Below, piece after piece: positions 1 through 9,051 of a stretch of 64,000 bases of DNA (position 1 is its first letter; every line of letters begins with the position of its first letter). The translations under genes were made by a program, and so were the position numbers. The stretch lies in assembly GCA_029261895.1 (NCBI GenBank), contig JAJDAK010000074.1, forward strand, positions 1-64,000, in the 5' to 3' direction. The DNA is from Deltaproteobacteria bacterium (GTDB lineage Bacteria > Myxococcota_A > UBA9160 > SZUA-336). The notes under the pieces are model-generated. The model ran no database searches. It saw only the letters and a list, made by a program, of their open reading frames with translations, and was not told the DNA's origin.

Positions 1-38
1 TCCAGTAGCCGCGCTACGAAACGAAGCCGTTCATCCAT
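1..38 (-). CDS. IS481-type transposase, N-terminal fragment (runs off window)
   Basis: Reading leftward from an ATG at 38, the first codons give MDERLRFVARLL before the window ends. This is the characteristic start of IS481-family transposases, where it precedes a helix-turn-helix. A strong Shine-Dalgarno (AAGGAG on the minus strand, near 50-55) sits at proper spacing. Only 12 residues are visible, so the family call rests on this start plus the TGTTACCC-containing end beside it. Whether the element is intact cannot be seen. Confidence 0.6.
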   Translation of the reverse strand, partial: MDERLRFVARLL

Positions 39-132
39 CTTGTAACACTCCTTCCAGGGCACTTTGCTCTCCCTTGCAAAGACCCAAAAGTGTTACCCAT
101 GTGACCGGTTTGAACTGTTACCCCTCTCTCGG
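1..132 (-). mobile_element. Terminal part of an IS481-like insertion sequence
   Basis: The stretch upstream of the transposase start carries two TGTTACCC repeats (91-98 and 117-124) around a CATGTGACCGGT segment. This is typical of the terminal repeats of IS481-group elements. The outer boundary is approximate because the other end is outside the window and no target duplication can be compared. Nothing else is recognisable between here and the gene at 205. Confidence 0.5.
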
Positions 133-204
133 GAAGGGCACCGCACGACACCCTTTTCGAACAAAGGACCACTATAAACCGACGTTGTTGGATCGGACCG
201 GTGG

Positions 205-3012
205 ATGGCGAAACTACGCAGGATCTGGATAGTTCTCTGCCTCTCGTGGGCAGGCCTCAGCGAAGCGTCCTACGTCAACTTCGAAACCGTCCCGAGTCGG
301 CCCTTGGCCCTGTCACCAGACGGCTCGACACTATTCGCGGTCAATACCCCGGACAATCGCCTCGAGATCTTTACGATCACAAACGAGGGCTTGCTCCACC
401 AGGGCTCGGTCCCGGTCGGCCTAGAACCTGTCGCGGTCGCGATACGCACCGAAGCCGAAGTCTGGGTCGTTAACCACCTTTCCGATAGCGTGAGCATCGT
501 CGATGTCTCCCAGTTTCCCCCAACCGTTTCCCGTGTCCTGCACGTCGGCGATGAGCCTTGGGATGTTGTCTTTGGCGGCACCCGCGCGGATCCCAATCAA
601 CCTTTTCCACGGGCCTTCATCAGTGCCGCACGGCGTGGCCAGAATCATCCCGAAAACCCCAAAGCGGATATCCATCGAAACGATTTGGGCCGCGCGGACG
701 TTTGGATCTTTGACGCCGAAAACTTGGGAGCCGGCATCAGAGGAACTCCCGTAGAGATCGTGCGTTTGTTCGGTGATAAACCCCGACCCCTCGCTGCCTC
801 AGCCGACGGGTCATCGATCTACGTCGGCATCTTCCACTCGGGCAATCAAACAACGGCCGTTCACAGGGGCGCAGTTTTTGCCGGCGGCGGGCCTCCCCCT
901 CCTAACCAAAATACCAACGGCGACCCCGCGATCGACGTGAGTCTCATCGTGCGGCGCGATCCCAACGGCCGTTGGGTAGACGAGATCGATCGGGATTGGA
1001 GTGCCGATGTTCCGTTCGATCTCCCAGACCTGGACGTATTTCAGATCAATGCCGACGACCCTAACCAAATCAGCTCGTTCTCCAGTGTCGGCACGGTCAT
1101 GTATGGGATGGCCGTTCACCCCACTGGCCGCGTCTACGTTGCGAATACCGAAGCTCGCAACGAAATCCGCTTTGAAGGCCCGGGAACCATCGGCACGACA
1201 GGGCGCGGCCATCACCATGAGGCGCAGGTCACCATCCTGGAAGCTCCGTCCATCATCACACCACGCCACTTGAACAAACATATCCCCTACGGCACGACAC
1301 CCGTACCGGCCGGCATCAAGGAGGCGTCGCTTTCTACGCCTGTGGCAGTGAGTTTTTCGCCGGATAACTCAGAGCTATTCGTCGCGGCTTTAGGCTCGAA
1401 TAAGGTTGGCGTTTTTTCGATCGCAGAACTCGATAGCAACAGCTTTGTGCCCGACCCCAACTCGCATATCGTGCTTCCGGGCGACGGTCCCGCGGGAATG
1501 GCGGTCGACGGCTCACGGCTACATCTCTACGTATTCACACGCTTCGATAACTCGATTCACACGATAGACCTTGTAACGCGTCAGGTCCTAGCCACCATCA
1601 CGCTTTTCAACCCGGAACCGTCGGTTGTGACGGCGGGCCGACGCTTCCTTTACGACGCTGTGCTGACCTCGAGCAACGGTGAGGACTCATGCGGAACCTG
1701 TCACGTTTTCGGTGACAAGGACGATCTCGCTTGGGATTTGGGCAACCCGGACCAGCCGACGCTTGTTAACCCCAACCCTTTCAACCCGATGTCATTTCCT
1801 CCGAGCGAGATCAATTCCATGAAGGGGCCTATGACCACTCAGACTTTGCGTGGACTAGACAGCCACGGCCCGATGCATTGGCGCGGCGACCGCAGTGGCG
1901 GATTCGATCCCAATGGTGACCCACTGGACGAACTCGCGGCATTCAACGCGTTCGACGTCGCGTTCGAAGACCTGCTTGGGCGTGAGATCCCGATCGACCC
2001 CAACGATATGAACACCTTCAGTCGTTTCGCACTGACGATCGTTCCACCACCTAATCCTTTTCGTGCGCTTGACAATAGCTTGGATCCTAATGAGACCGCT
2101 GGAAAACTTTTGTTCGATACTTCTGACCAGCATTTCACATCCCCGAATACCTGTGCGGATTGTCACATGATCGATCGCAACCAGGGCTTCTTTGGCACTA
2201 ACGCCGAATCCAGCAACGCCAGACAATCTAACGATTTCAAGATCCCGCATCTCCGAAACCTCTACGACAAATTGGGTATGTCGGGCCGGACTCGAAGCTC
2301 CACACAGTTCCAGGGAGACGTCATCCGCGGGTTTGGCTTTTCACACGACGGCAGCGAAGGGCGTGTCGCGGACTTCCTTACCGCCTCACTTCAGTTCGAT
2401 TTTTTCTTTCCCACCGAAACCAAGCACCTAACCGACTTCCTCATGGTATTCGATAGCAACCTGTTTCCAATCGTCGGCCAGCAAGTGACGTTACGTTCTG
2501 ACAGCCCACCCGAAACGCTAGCTCGAATAGATCTGATGAAGGCTCGACATGAAGCCGGAGAATGTGAGTTGATCGCGAAGGGTCGAATTCAAGGTCAGCT
2601 CCAAGGGTATCTACTGCAAGACCCAAACGGGCCGATGTATCTCACCGACAAGGGCCTCTCCGTCTCAGAAAATGTGCTCCTTTCTCTTGCCGGAAGCGTG
2701 GGGAATGAGCTGACATTTACCTGCACCTATCCAGGCGGCGGAACGCGAATGGGGCTGGATCGAAACGAGAACGGAACGCTGGATGGCAATGAGTGTGGCG
2801 ACGTAAACGGCGACGGGCTCGTTGTGAAGGCCGACGCAGATTTACTAAAACTTTTTCTCGCCGGTGTGTCCGCGAGCGTACCCGTGCCAGAAAAGTGCAA
2901 TCTGCACGGTCCTTCAGGGACGGGAACCGAAGACTGTGATCTCGCTGACTGGGTGGTCTCACTACGCACTGCTCGTGGTCTAGACCCTAACCCAGGCGCC
3001 GGTTGCCAGTAG
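205..3012 (+). CDS. Secreted di-haem YVTN/beta-propeller protein with dockerin-like tail
   Basis: A 935-residue exported protein. Residues 1-21 form a signal peptide (MAKLRRIWIVLCLSWAGLSEA). About residues 25-490 contain repeated surface-loop blades of the YVTN/lactonase beta-propeller type (for example 'VAVSFSPDNSELFVAALGSNKVGVFS'-like repeats). Two c-type haem motifs follow, CGTCH near residue 496 and CADCH near 650, with an HWRGD segment between them as in MauG/cytochrome c peroxidase relatives. The C-terminus has a Ca2+-loop/dockerin-like CGDVNGDG repeat (about 855-935). It probably works in the periplasm or on the surface in electron transfer or oxidation; the substrate is unknown. It stands alone between an IS end and a tRNA scar, so it may not belong functionally to the downstream island. 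Confidence 0.85.
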   Translation: MAKLRRIWIVLCLSWAGLSEASYVNFETVPSRPLALSPDGSTLFAVNTPDNRLEIFTITNEGLLHQGSVPVGLEPVAVAIRTEAEVWVVNHLSDSVSIVDVSQFPPTVSRVLHVGDEPWDVVFGGTRADPNQPFPRAFISAARRGQNHPENPKADIHRNDLGRADVWIFDAENLGAGIRGTPVEIVRLFGDKPRPLAASADGSSIYVGIFHSGNQTTAVHRGAVFAGGGPPPPNQNTNGDPAIDVSLIVRRDPNGRWVDEIDRDWSADVPFDLPDLDVFQINADDPNQISSFSSVGTVMYGMAVHPTGRVYVANTEARNEIRFEGPGTIGTTGRGHHHEAQVTILEAPSIITPRHLNKHIPYGTTPVPAGIKEASLSTPVAVSFSPDNSELFVAALGSNKVGVFSIAELDSNSFVPDPNSHIVLPGDGPAGMAVDGSRLHLYVFTRFDNSIHTIDLVTRQVLATITLFNPEPSVVTAGRRFLYDAVLTSSNGEDSCGTCHVFGDKDDLAWDLGNPDQPTLVNPNPFNPMSFPPSEINSMKGPMTTQTLRGLDSHGPMHWRGDRSGGFDPNGDPLDELAAFNAFDVAFEDLLGREIPIDPNDMNTFSRFALTIVPPPNPFRALDNSLDPNETAGKLLFDTSDQHFTSPNTCADCHMIDRNQGFFGTNAESSNARQSNDFKIPHLRNLYDKLGMSGRTRSSTQFQGDVIRGFGFSHDGSEGRVADFLTASLQFDFFFPTETKHLTDFLMVFDSNLFPIVGQQVTLRSDSPPETLARIDLMKARHEAGECELIAKGRIQGQLQGYLLQDPNGPMYLTDKGLSVSENVLLSLAGSVGNELTFTCTYPGGGTRMGLDRNENGTLDGNECGDVNGDGLVVKADADLLKLFLAGVSASVPVPEKCNLHGPSGTGTEDCDLADWVVSLRTARGLDPNPGAGCQ

Positions 3013-3069
3013 CGTATTTTCGGAAGCCATGCAGTCCTTCAACTGGTGCCGCATAGGGGCCTTCGGGCG

Positions 3070-3114
3070 CTGAAAATCCGCGTGTCGGCGGTTCGATTCC
3101 GCCCTGCGCCACCA
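3070..3114 (+). tRNA. 3' half of a tRNA-Phe gene (partial, possible att scar)
   Basis: The sequence begins in a CTGAAAA anticodon loop (GAA anticodon) with TCCGC after it, then has GTGTC, a perfect T-arm (GGCGG-TTCGATT-CCGCC), CTGCGCC acceptor strand and A-CCA. This is the usual 3' half of bacterial tRNA-Phe. The 5' half is not present: the bases before it do not give a D-arm or a matching acceptor strand. Such 3' fragments are left when an element integrates in a tRNA gene. It lies just before an AT-richer segment, which fits an island boundary. The function as an attachment site is inference. Confidence 0.6.
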
Positions 3115-3277
3115 CTTGAGTGCTTATGACATCACCGCCTTTAAATCCGTCATGAGATTCGCCATTTGAGCTTAGAAACAGCGACAAAGCAAATGGCAAT
3201 AAAATACGCAACTTATTGATTTTATTGATTATTTCCATACTGCTAACCGGGTATGTCGGCATCAAATTAAATAAGAA

Positions 3278-4690
3278 TTAGGCCCAAAAAGGCAGGTAGC
3301 GAGCATACTTCCGAGACCCGCCAGCCTCCGAGTCAAGTTTGATTAAGCTGGACTCCACTGTCGATGAAATTACTTGGGACACTGCAGAGGCTTTTCCTTC
3401 CTCGAGGTTGAATCTGGCGCGAAGCGTCTGGTTCGTCATCCGTTGAGACATAACCCACTTTAACGCGCAATGTTGATAGCAAGCACGGATCCGATCCTCT
3501 CGACTCATACGCTCGAACGGCCGTGGCCCATAGATCGTCGCGATCGTACTTCGATGCCCAACGCGCCACTCCGGCGCTGGCAATTGGTAAGTCTCAGCCA
3601 TTGATACAACACGATCGACACCGCTACTCCGTTCCTCACAGATTCTCATGCGTCTCATAACGCTTGCGAGACGTTCGTTACGGGATCGATGTCCATCAAT
3701 GAATCGTTCCACGGGAACCAGTGGCTCACCGGGATTGGTGAATTCTATTCGGTTGCGATAAACCTCCAGAATCACAGACGTTCCATCGATCGAAAAATCC
3801 TGATGGATAAGAGAATTCGCAACTAGCTCACGAACGACATCATCAGGTACCAGTTTTACCTGTTCCCGTAATGCATCTTCAACAATCTCATTTTGCGGAA
3901 GCTGGCTAACCACAAATTCGACAAGTCCCTGAAAACCGACGGCGTAGCCTTTGGTCCCAGACTGATCAAGCCGAGTATCAAGTTTGGATTCGCCTGTATA
4001 AACTACAACCCGAGGCGCCTTGCGAGCAATATCTGGAAATTCGTTCAGACGTCTAGCTAACAACAACGCGCCTAAACGGCGAACGCTATATTGATCCCTA
4101 CCTTGCCTATCAACAAGACGTTCATCCACAAGACGGCTAATCACACTGGCTCGTTCAGCAGGGTATGGAAGTTCCAGCAGGTGAAAAAACGTTTGTGTAT
4201 CGAGCAACTCAATTAATTCCTGATCACTAAGATCCGTCTTCGAATGTTCCTCCATCCAATCAGGTTTTCCTTCATCAAATATACTACGGAGACGATCTTC
4301 ACTCATCGGAACAAGGGACTCGCCCGAGCGCATCAAGTACCGTCCGTCGAGCTCATAAGCCGTCCCACGTGGTCGCGAGGGAATATGAAATACAACGACT
4401 CGTCCACTGGAATGCTCGACTTCTTCGATGTCGACTCGAAAAGGCAGTTTGTCATACATTTTCTTTGACATCGCATGGGGGTCACGAAACGCTTTCGTGC
4501 CAACAACCAACCGCGGAGCCTTGTCCGTTACGCCAAGTACAAGTTGGCCACCGCCTTCATTCGCTATCGCTACGCAATACTCATATAGCTTCGTGTTATC
4601 AAACTGACTCTTCGCTTCCTTGAACTCCAGGTTCGGAACTTCTGAAGGCATGAGAAGCCACTTTTCAATCTGATCCGGTGTCGTAGACAT
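3278..4690 (-). CDS. AlbA_2 (Schlafen/divergent AAA_4) protein with C-terminal HATPase_c_4 domain
   Basis: 470 residues. The N-terminal ~125 residues match the AlbA_2/Schlafen-type DNA- or RNA-binding domain (LEFKEAKSQFD..., IANEGGGQLVLGVTD, GRYLMRSGESLVPMSEDRL). The C-terminal half carries the HATPase_c_4 signature (VRELVANSLIHQDFS, NRIEFTNPGEP, NRIE/RNERLASVMRRM). Proteins of this layout are often annotated as 'ATP-dependent DNA helicase RecG-like' or putative transcriptional regulators; the helicase name is misleading because no helicase motifs are present. The gene and its flanks are AT-richer than the rest, and it follows a tRNA fragment, suggesting acquisition. No target can be inferred. 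Confidence 0.8.
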   Translation of the reverse strand: MSTTPDQIEKWLLMPSEVPNLEFKEAKSQFDNTKLYEYCVAIANEGGGQLVLGVTDKAPRLVVGTKAFRDPHAMSKKMYDKLPFRVDIEEVEHSSGRVVVFHIPSRPRGTAYELDGRYLMRSGESLVPMSEDRLRSIFDEGKPDWMEEHSKTDLSDQELIELLDTQTFFHLLELPYPAERASVISRLVDERLVDRQGRDQYSVRRLGALLLARRLNEFPDIARKAPRVVVYTGESKLDTRLDQSGTKGYAVGFQGLVEFVVSQLPQNEIVEDALREQVKLVPDDVVRELVANSLIHQDFSIDGTSVILEVYRNRIEFTNPGEPLVPVERFIDGHRSRNERLASVMRRMRICEERSSGVDRVVSMAETYQLPAPEWRVGHRSTIATIYGPRPFERMSREDRIRACYQHCALKWVMSQRMTNQTLRARFNLEEGKASAVSQVISSTVESSLIKLDSEAGGSRKYARYLPFWA

Positions 4691-5118
4691 GGACGTTCAG
4701 AAATACCACGATCCGAAAGAAAACTGAATTGGCGTAGCCCATTCAGGGCATCCATCGCGAGCCGGATATTGAGCACCTCTGGCAACATTCCAGCGGACCC
4801 GAATCCCAACAAACGCGAGAATTGTCAACTTATCTCGACTCAGAACCTATAAAACCCGTCATTTCCATTAAGAACGACCCAGCGAAAACCACAAGGCCAT
4901 CAACGACACCGAGCTCATTGATACGAAACGTCGCACCTTCTACGGTTCGAGGCTCCTTGGGAGATTTCACAGATGGGCGTCGACGAGATTCGGCATTTAG
5001 CGGCCACGCTCTATTCTAGTCGCTCCGCTGTGGGGCACGCTGATCGCTACGCGATCGGCGGGGGGGTCCTTGCTTAACCGCTTGACCGTCTAGGAAAGCA
5101 GACAACTTTCATGAAGGC
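4691..5118. other. Gene-poor gap with decayed or unrecognised coding traces
   Basis: This 430-base gap contains only one weak coding candidate (4830-4970, minus, listed separately). Two long open frames on opposite strands here are mutually exclusive and show no recognisable domain. No terminator, repeat array or tRNA was seen. It may be the ragged junction between the acquired AlbA_2 gene and the stress island. Confidence 0.4.
4830..4970 (-). CDS. Small hypothetical protein, possible gene remnant
   Basis: An open frame from a GTG at 4970 to a TAA at 4830 would give 46 residues ending in FIGSESR. The central part (TFRINELGVVDGLVVFAGS) has protein-like composition, but there is no clear ribosome-binding site and no family is recognised. 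It could be the tail of a decayed gene. Low confidence. Confidence 0.2.
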   Translation of the reverse strand: MKSPKEPRTVEGATFRINELGVVDGLVVFAGSFLMEMTGFIGSESR

Positions 5119-5523
5119 TCAACTTGGCTCAAACGTTTTCAGTATGTCTCGCCAACTAAGAATCCCGACTGGCTTCCGGTCGTCATCGACAACAGGGATG
5201 CAAGAAATATTGTGATGGTTGAAAATATGAATTGCGTCGGAGATTCCGGCGTTTTTGCTTATGGTTACGGGCTTCCTTGTCATGATTTGATGCACTCGTT
5301 TGTTCAGGCTTGCTGCGTCCCGCGCGGTTTCAGCGATAGTTCCAATGTTGGGGCTTAAGGCTTTGAGGAGATCTCGATCCGATAGCACGCCAAAGAGTTT
5401 TTCTGACTCAATGACGAGCAAATGATGGAAGCGCGTGTTATCAAAAATTTCCTTAACCACCTTCAGCGAATCATCTAACTCGACCGTGACCACGGTCTTG
5501 CTCATTATTTCTTCTACTCTCAT
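5119..5523 (-). CDS. CBS-domain pair protein
   Basis: 134 residues from the ATG at 5523 (GGAG about 8 bases upstream); a longer open frame exists but its extra N-terminus lacks CBS features. It consists of two CBS motifs: MRVEEIMSKTVVTV...LLVIESEKLFGVLSDRDLL and VHQIMTRKPVTI...CIPVVDDDRKPVGILSWRDIL. Stand-alone CBS pairs bind adenine nucleotides or act as energy sensors. It is divergently arranged with a second CBS protein at 5618, with 94 bases between. No sigma-54 site was found in that gap. CBS proteins are also found in the mycobacterial dormancy regulon. Confidence 0.9.
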   Translation of the reverse strand: MRVEEIMSKTVVTVELDDSLKVVKEIFDNTRFHHLLVIESEKLFGVLSDRDLLKALSPNIGTIAETARDAASLNKRVHQIMTRKPVTISKNAGISDAIHIFNHHNISCIPVVDDDRKPVGILSWRDILKTFEPS

Positions 5524-5617
5524 GCCGTCTCCGCTGGTTTGTCCCATTCTTTGGTTGCAGTCATTCCCCACCGGGGCCGATAAGACATTACGAAAACCTA
5601 CGGGAGAATAGAAGGCA

Positions 5618-6022
5618 ATGAGAGCCAGCGGGGTGACAATCGCGTCATTCATGACCAGAGATATCATTTGCATCGATACCCAGGGCTCGCTGACCGAAGT
5701 CGCGCGGATTCTGGCATCAGGAATGGTCTCCTGCGTGGTGGTCGTTGACGAGGACGAGCCCGTCGGAATTGTCACAGAACGCGACCTGGCGCTCGTCGTG
5801 GCGGGTATCGTCGATCAACAAATCCTCGAAGGCACGCCGGTGTCCGAAGTCATGGGTACACCCATCATGACGGTGAAGGACTCGGAGACGCTGCTTGACG
5901 CCCTCGGACTGATTGATCGCGTGCAGATTCGCCACCTGCCAGTCGTGGATGAGATGGGGAAACTCGTCGGCGTCGTGACCCAGAGCGACCTGCTCGGGGC
6001 CTGCCGCGAACTTCTCAGCTAG
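5618..6022 (+). CDS. CBS-domain pair protein
   Basis: 134 residues containing two CBS motifs (IASFMTRDIICIDTQGSL...PVGIVTERDLALVV and VSEVMGTPIMTVKDSE...LPVVDEMGKLVGVVTQSDLL). It starts at the ATG at 5618 with a purine-rich GAAGG just upstream. Likely a soluble adenylate-binding regulatory protein. Its end overlaps the convergent USP gene by four bases. Divergent from the other CBS gene; the two share architecture but are not close copies. Confidence 0.88.
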   Translation: MRASGVTIASFMTRDIICIDTQGSLTEVARILASGMVSCVVVVDEDEPVGIVTERDLALVVAGIVDQQILEGTPVSEVMGTPIMTVKDSETLLDALGLIDRVQIRHLPVVDEMGKLVGVVTQSDLLGACRELLS

Positions 6023-6915
6023 TCCGGAGCGCACTTCGTTGTAATCACGGGGCATTTGGCCAGACGGACGACGCGTTCAGCCATGCTTCCGAGCACGAGG
6101 TGGGCCAGGCCCTTTCGACCATGCGTTCCCATGGCGATGAGATCCGCATCAACACGCTCGGCAACGTCTAGGATCACTCGATCGGGACTGCCATGATCGG
6201 AGACGTACTCGCACGATATCCCTTGGTCCTGCAGGTCAGTGAGCAGCTTCGCTAGACTCTCTTCTGCGTGAGCAGACAGTTTCTCCAAAACGGGCGCACC
6301 ACGCTGCGCTACGAGCGCCTCGAGTTCGACCGGGATGTGGCAACCATGAACGAGTGTGATGTGCGCAGGCCCAAACTTTCCGGCAATGTCGGTTGCCAAC
6401 GAAAGCGCGGCATCGGAGGGATCGGAAAAATCGATTGCAACCACGATGTTGCGGAACGTGAGTTTCTCCCCGACTGACTGTTCCGCTTTGACCGTCATAA
6501 CCGGACACGGTGCCCTGGCGACGGTACGCCCAGCCACGCTACCTAGAAGTACGTGTTCAAGTCCCGATAGGCCTCGCGTTCCCATGACGATGAGATCAGC
6601 GTTGATCTTCTCCGCAACCCGTTCGATCGCATAGCCGGGCGTCTCTTCCATGAGGTGAGACTCCCCCTTGATACCCGCGGCCTCCAGCAACGCAGTCACC
6701 TTTTCCATTTTTCGCGCGGCTGCGTTTCGTGCCTGGTCCCAAAAATCTTGCGGGATTACGAACCCGCCGTATACCGCAAGTGGAATTGGAAGATGATACG
6801 TGTGTAGGACGTGAACTTTTGCGGCCGATCCCTGCGCGATCGCGATCGCATAATCAATCGCCCGCCGTGCGTGATCAGAAAAATCAGTCGGCACCAGAAT
6901 GGTTTGAATATTCAT
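6019..6915 (-). CDS. Tandem universal stress protein (UspA x2)
   Basis: 298 residues made of two UspA domains. Domain 1 begins MNIQTILVPTDFSDHARRA and ends with the ATP-binding loop GTRGLSGLEHVLLGS; domain 2 begins NIVVAIDFSDPSDAAL and ends GTHGRKGLAHLVLGS. Both keep the G-2x-G-9x-G-S pattern of ATP-binding USPs. The ATG at 6915 follows a GAAGGAAA site. It is the last gene of a three-gene operon (9005 to 6019): peroxidase fusion, DUF2231 membrane protein, USP, with gaps of 2 and 21 bases. Role: cytoplasmic stress survival. Confidence 0.93.
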   Translation of the reverse strand: MNIQTILVPTDFSDHARRAIDYAIAIAQGSAAKVHVLHTYHLPIPLAVYGGFVIPQDFWDQARNAAARKMEKVTALLEAAGIKGESHLMEETPGYAIERVAEKINADLIVMGTRGLSGLEHVLLGSVAGRTVARAPCPVMTVKAEQSVGEKLTFRNIVVAIDFSDPSDAALSLATDIAGKFGPAHITLVHGCHIPVELEALVAQRGAPVLEKLSAHAEESLAKLLTDLQDQGISCEYVSDHGSPDRVILDVAERVDADLIAMGTHGRKGLAHLVLGSMAERVVRLAKCPVITTKCAPD

Positions 6916-6936
6916 ATCGAATTTCCTTCTCGCGAT

Positions 6937-7413
6937 TCAATCGTCCTCGATGGATGATGCTGCGGCGGGCAGATAGGCGTTCGCTGCACCGTGCTTATAG
7001 ACAAGCTCCCCGCCGGAATGCCCCACAGGGATGGCGGCTCCAAGAATCACAATGGTAGCGAGCACACCGATCACTCGACCCACAGCACCGGCGCCACCTG
7101 GAAGCAGGCCCGTCCCGAGTACACCGAGCCCAATCGCTGCGAGCCACATAAATCGCTCGGCGGCCTCCTCATGCTCTTCGATGTAGTTTTCAGCAACAAC
7201 CTCCTCTACCCGTTCTTCCTGGTCTTCGCCCGTTTCCAATGCAAACCAGGCTGAACCGACGAGCAGCCCCTGAAGCAACACAATCGCAATCCAAGTATGT
7301 GGTGGCACGAATCGTTTAGAGATCGCGACCGCGGCGATGAACGCAAACAACGGGATGATCACCGCCAGTGCGATGGGAAAATGTACGACTGCTGGGTGTA
7401 ACGGTTCAGGCAT
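6937..7413 (-). CDS. DUF2231-type integral membrane protein
   Basis: 158 residues with the DUF2231 opening (PLHPAVVHFPIALAVIIPLF) and about four membrane spans separated by an acidic loop (EDQEERVEEVVAENYIEEHEE). Function of the family is unknown; members often sit beside cytochrome or redox genes and may bind haem through the conserved His residues. It starts two bases after the stop of the di-haem peroxidase fusion, so the two are almost certainly co-translated and the membrane protein may be its partner. Confidence 0.8.
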   Translation of the reverse strand: MPEPLHPAVVHFPIALAVIIPLFAFIAAVAISKRFVPPHTWIAIVLLQGLLVGSAWFALETGEDQEERVEEVVAENYIEEHEEAAERFMWLAAIGLGVLGTGLLPGGAGAVGRVIGVLATIVILGAAIPVGHSGGELVYKHGAANAYLPAAASSIEDD

Positions 7414-7415
7414 TA

Positions 7416-9005
7416 CTAACTCGGATCTGGCTGCGGGGTTTGGGGGCCGCTCGCAGGCATCTCAGGCCGCGCAATCAGTCCAGGATCGACCTGACCCGTA
7501 AGACTCCCAAGGAATGTAACAATCGCTTCAGCATCTGCATCCGAAAGCTCACGCCCGAGTTGATGCCATGCCATGAGCCGCACAGCATCTTCGAGTTTCT
7601 CGATGCTGCCATCGTGAAAATACGGTGCGGTTTTTACGACGTTGCGCAGCGATGGAACTTTGAAGAAATAACGATCTGCATCGCTGCCAGTGATTGAATG
7701 CCGCCCGGTGTCTTCGGTTTCGTAGAAGTGAACCAGACCCAATTTTTGATACAGCAGTCCCCCTACCGGCGGACCCATGTGGCAGGTCGTGCAACCCACA
7801 TCGAGAAAAGCCTCGAGCCCGTCGAGTTCGGTATCGCTTAGAGCGCTGTCATCGCCCGTAACGAATGCATCGAAACGCGATGGTGTCACAAGCCGGCGCT
7901 CAAATGCACCAATCGCCCGAGCCATGTTATCGAATGTGACCGGGTCGGAATCCTCCAGGAATGCATTCTGAAAAAAAGCCACGTAGCCCGGAATCGATTT
8001 TAGAACCGCGACCGCATCCTGTGCGTCTGCCAACGCCATCTCAACGGGATTTAGGACAGGACCCTTTGCTTGCTCTTCTACATCGGCCGCGCAGCCGTCC
8101 CAAAATTGAGCGACATGAAGCGCCGCGTTGTAGACGGTCGGCGAATTCCGGTTACCACGTTGACCTCGATGCCCGGGCGACGTTGGTTCGTTATCCACCC
8201 CGAAGCGATCGAGCGCATGGCAAGAGTTGCACGAGACATCGTGATTCTTCGACAGCCTGGACTCGTAGTACAGCATACGACCGAGGCGCAGCTTAGCTTC
8301 AGTGATAGGATTGCTCTCGCTTGAAGCTTCAACCGGCAGCGCACCAAAAATCTGAGCCGCTCGAGCGCGCAGTGTTTCCCGCGACGTCGAGTCCGTTGCC
8401 GGAGGCGGAGCCACTCCGGCTGAATCGCTCGGTGGTTCTTCTCCCACGTATTGCGCAATCTTCTCGACAATCACAGGACTCGTAACACCCGTGCGGCGCC
8501 CAATAATCAGCGCGTCAGGAAACGACATACCATGCGTCTGAACGAGATGCGTAGTAAACCAAGCCGCAGCACGATTCCCAGATGAACAATGCAGAAGAAT
8601 CCGCTCATCCGGGTTGGCTTTAATGAATGCTTCGATCTCGGCGAAGCTGGTTTCCGGAAACGGGCCCTGCTTGGGAATCCCTATATTGCGGTAGCCAAGA
8701 CCCAGGCGCTCCACGACTTCCGATTCGTCCCACTCCCGCTCGCTGGATTCACGAAGGTCTAGGACGACCGTGACACCCGCTTCCTTTGCAGCCTCGAGCC
8801 CTGCTTCATCCGGCTGACCCGCGAACCAAAGATGGCGTACTCGCATCACGCTCGTTGCGGTTCCCCAGACCAGGGGACCCTCCACCTCTTCGAGACTGAC
8901 CGGACCCTGCGGTTTGGCGCCACATGCTGCGAGAGTGACGACGATAAGGAAGCTCATTACCAACTTCAGGATCGGCCGCATTTCATGAATTACTTCGGAT
9001 CGCAT
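7416..9005 (-). CDS. Lipoprotein fusion: BLH/DUF442-type phosphatase plus di-haem cytochrome c peroxidase
   Basis: 529 residues from the ATG at 9005 (GGAGGG about 12 bases upstream); it contains a lipobox (VVTLAACG), so the mature protein is a periplasmic lipoprotein. Residues ~35-190 resemble the beta-lactamase-hydrolase-like/DSP phosphatase fold, with the Cys loop HCSSGNRAA. From ~230 on it is a MauG/CcpA-type di-haem peroxidase with CNSCH and CTTCH and the LNPVEMA segment. The peroxidase part would reduce H2O2 using cytochrome electrons; the phosphatase-like part has no known periplasmic substrate. An upstream extension lacks signal features. First gene of the 9005-6019 operon. Confidence 0.88.
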   Translation of the reverse strand: MRSEVIHEMRPILKLVMSFLIVVTLAACGAKPQGPVSLEEVEGPLVWGTATSVMRVRHLWFAGQPDEAGLEAAKEAGVTVVLDLRESSEREWDESEVVERLGLGYRNIGIPKQGPFPETSFAEIEAFIKANPDERILLHCSSGNRAAAWFTTHLVQTHGMSFPDALIIGRRTGVTSPVIVEKIAQYVGEEPPSDSAGVAPPPATDSTSRETLRARAAQIFGALPVEASSESNPITEAKLRLGRMLYYESRLSKNHDVSCNSCHALDRFGVDNEPTSPGHRGQRGNRNSPTVYNAALHVAQFWDGCAADVEEQAKGPVLNPVEMALADAQDAVAVLKSIPGYVAFFQNAFLEDSDPVTFDNMARAIGAFERRLVTPSRFDAFVTGDDSALSDTELDGLEAFLDVGCTTCHMGPPVGGLLYQKLGLVHFYETEDTGRHSITGSDADRYFFKVPSLRNVVKTAPYFHDGSIEKLEDAVRLMAWHQLGRELSDADAEAIVTFLGSLTGQVDPGLIARPEMPASGPQTPQPDPS

Positions 9006-9051
9006 CGTCGAAACATTCCCTCCGCGTACGTATCGCTTTCTCACACTGCAG

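Noticed and set aside
3195..3230. Tandem ATTGATTTTATTGATT as a CRISPR-like or att repeat
   Set aside because: A single short AT-rich duplication; no array, spacers or cas genes anywhere in the window.
2987..3265. Minus-strand ORF containing GGIEPPTRGFS
   Set aside because: It is a translation through the tRNA-Phe fragment, a well-known annotation artefact, not a protein.
1..5118. Left edge as part of the sigma-54 regulon
   Set aside because: No sigma-54 motif and different composition; IS end and tRNA scar point to a separate history.
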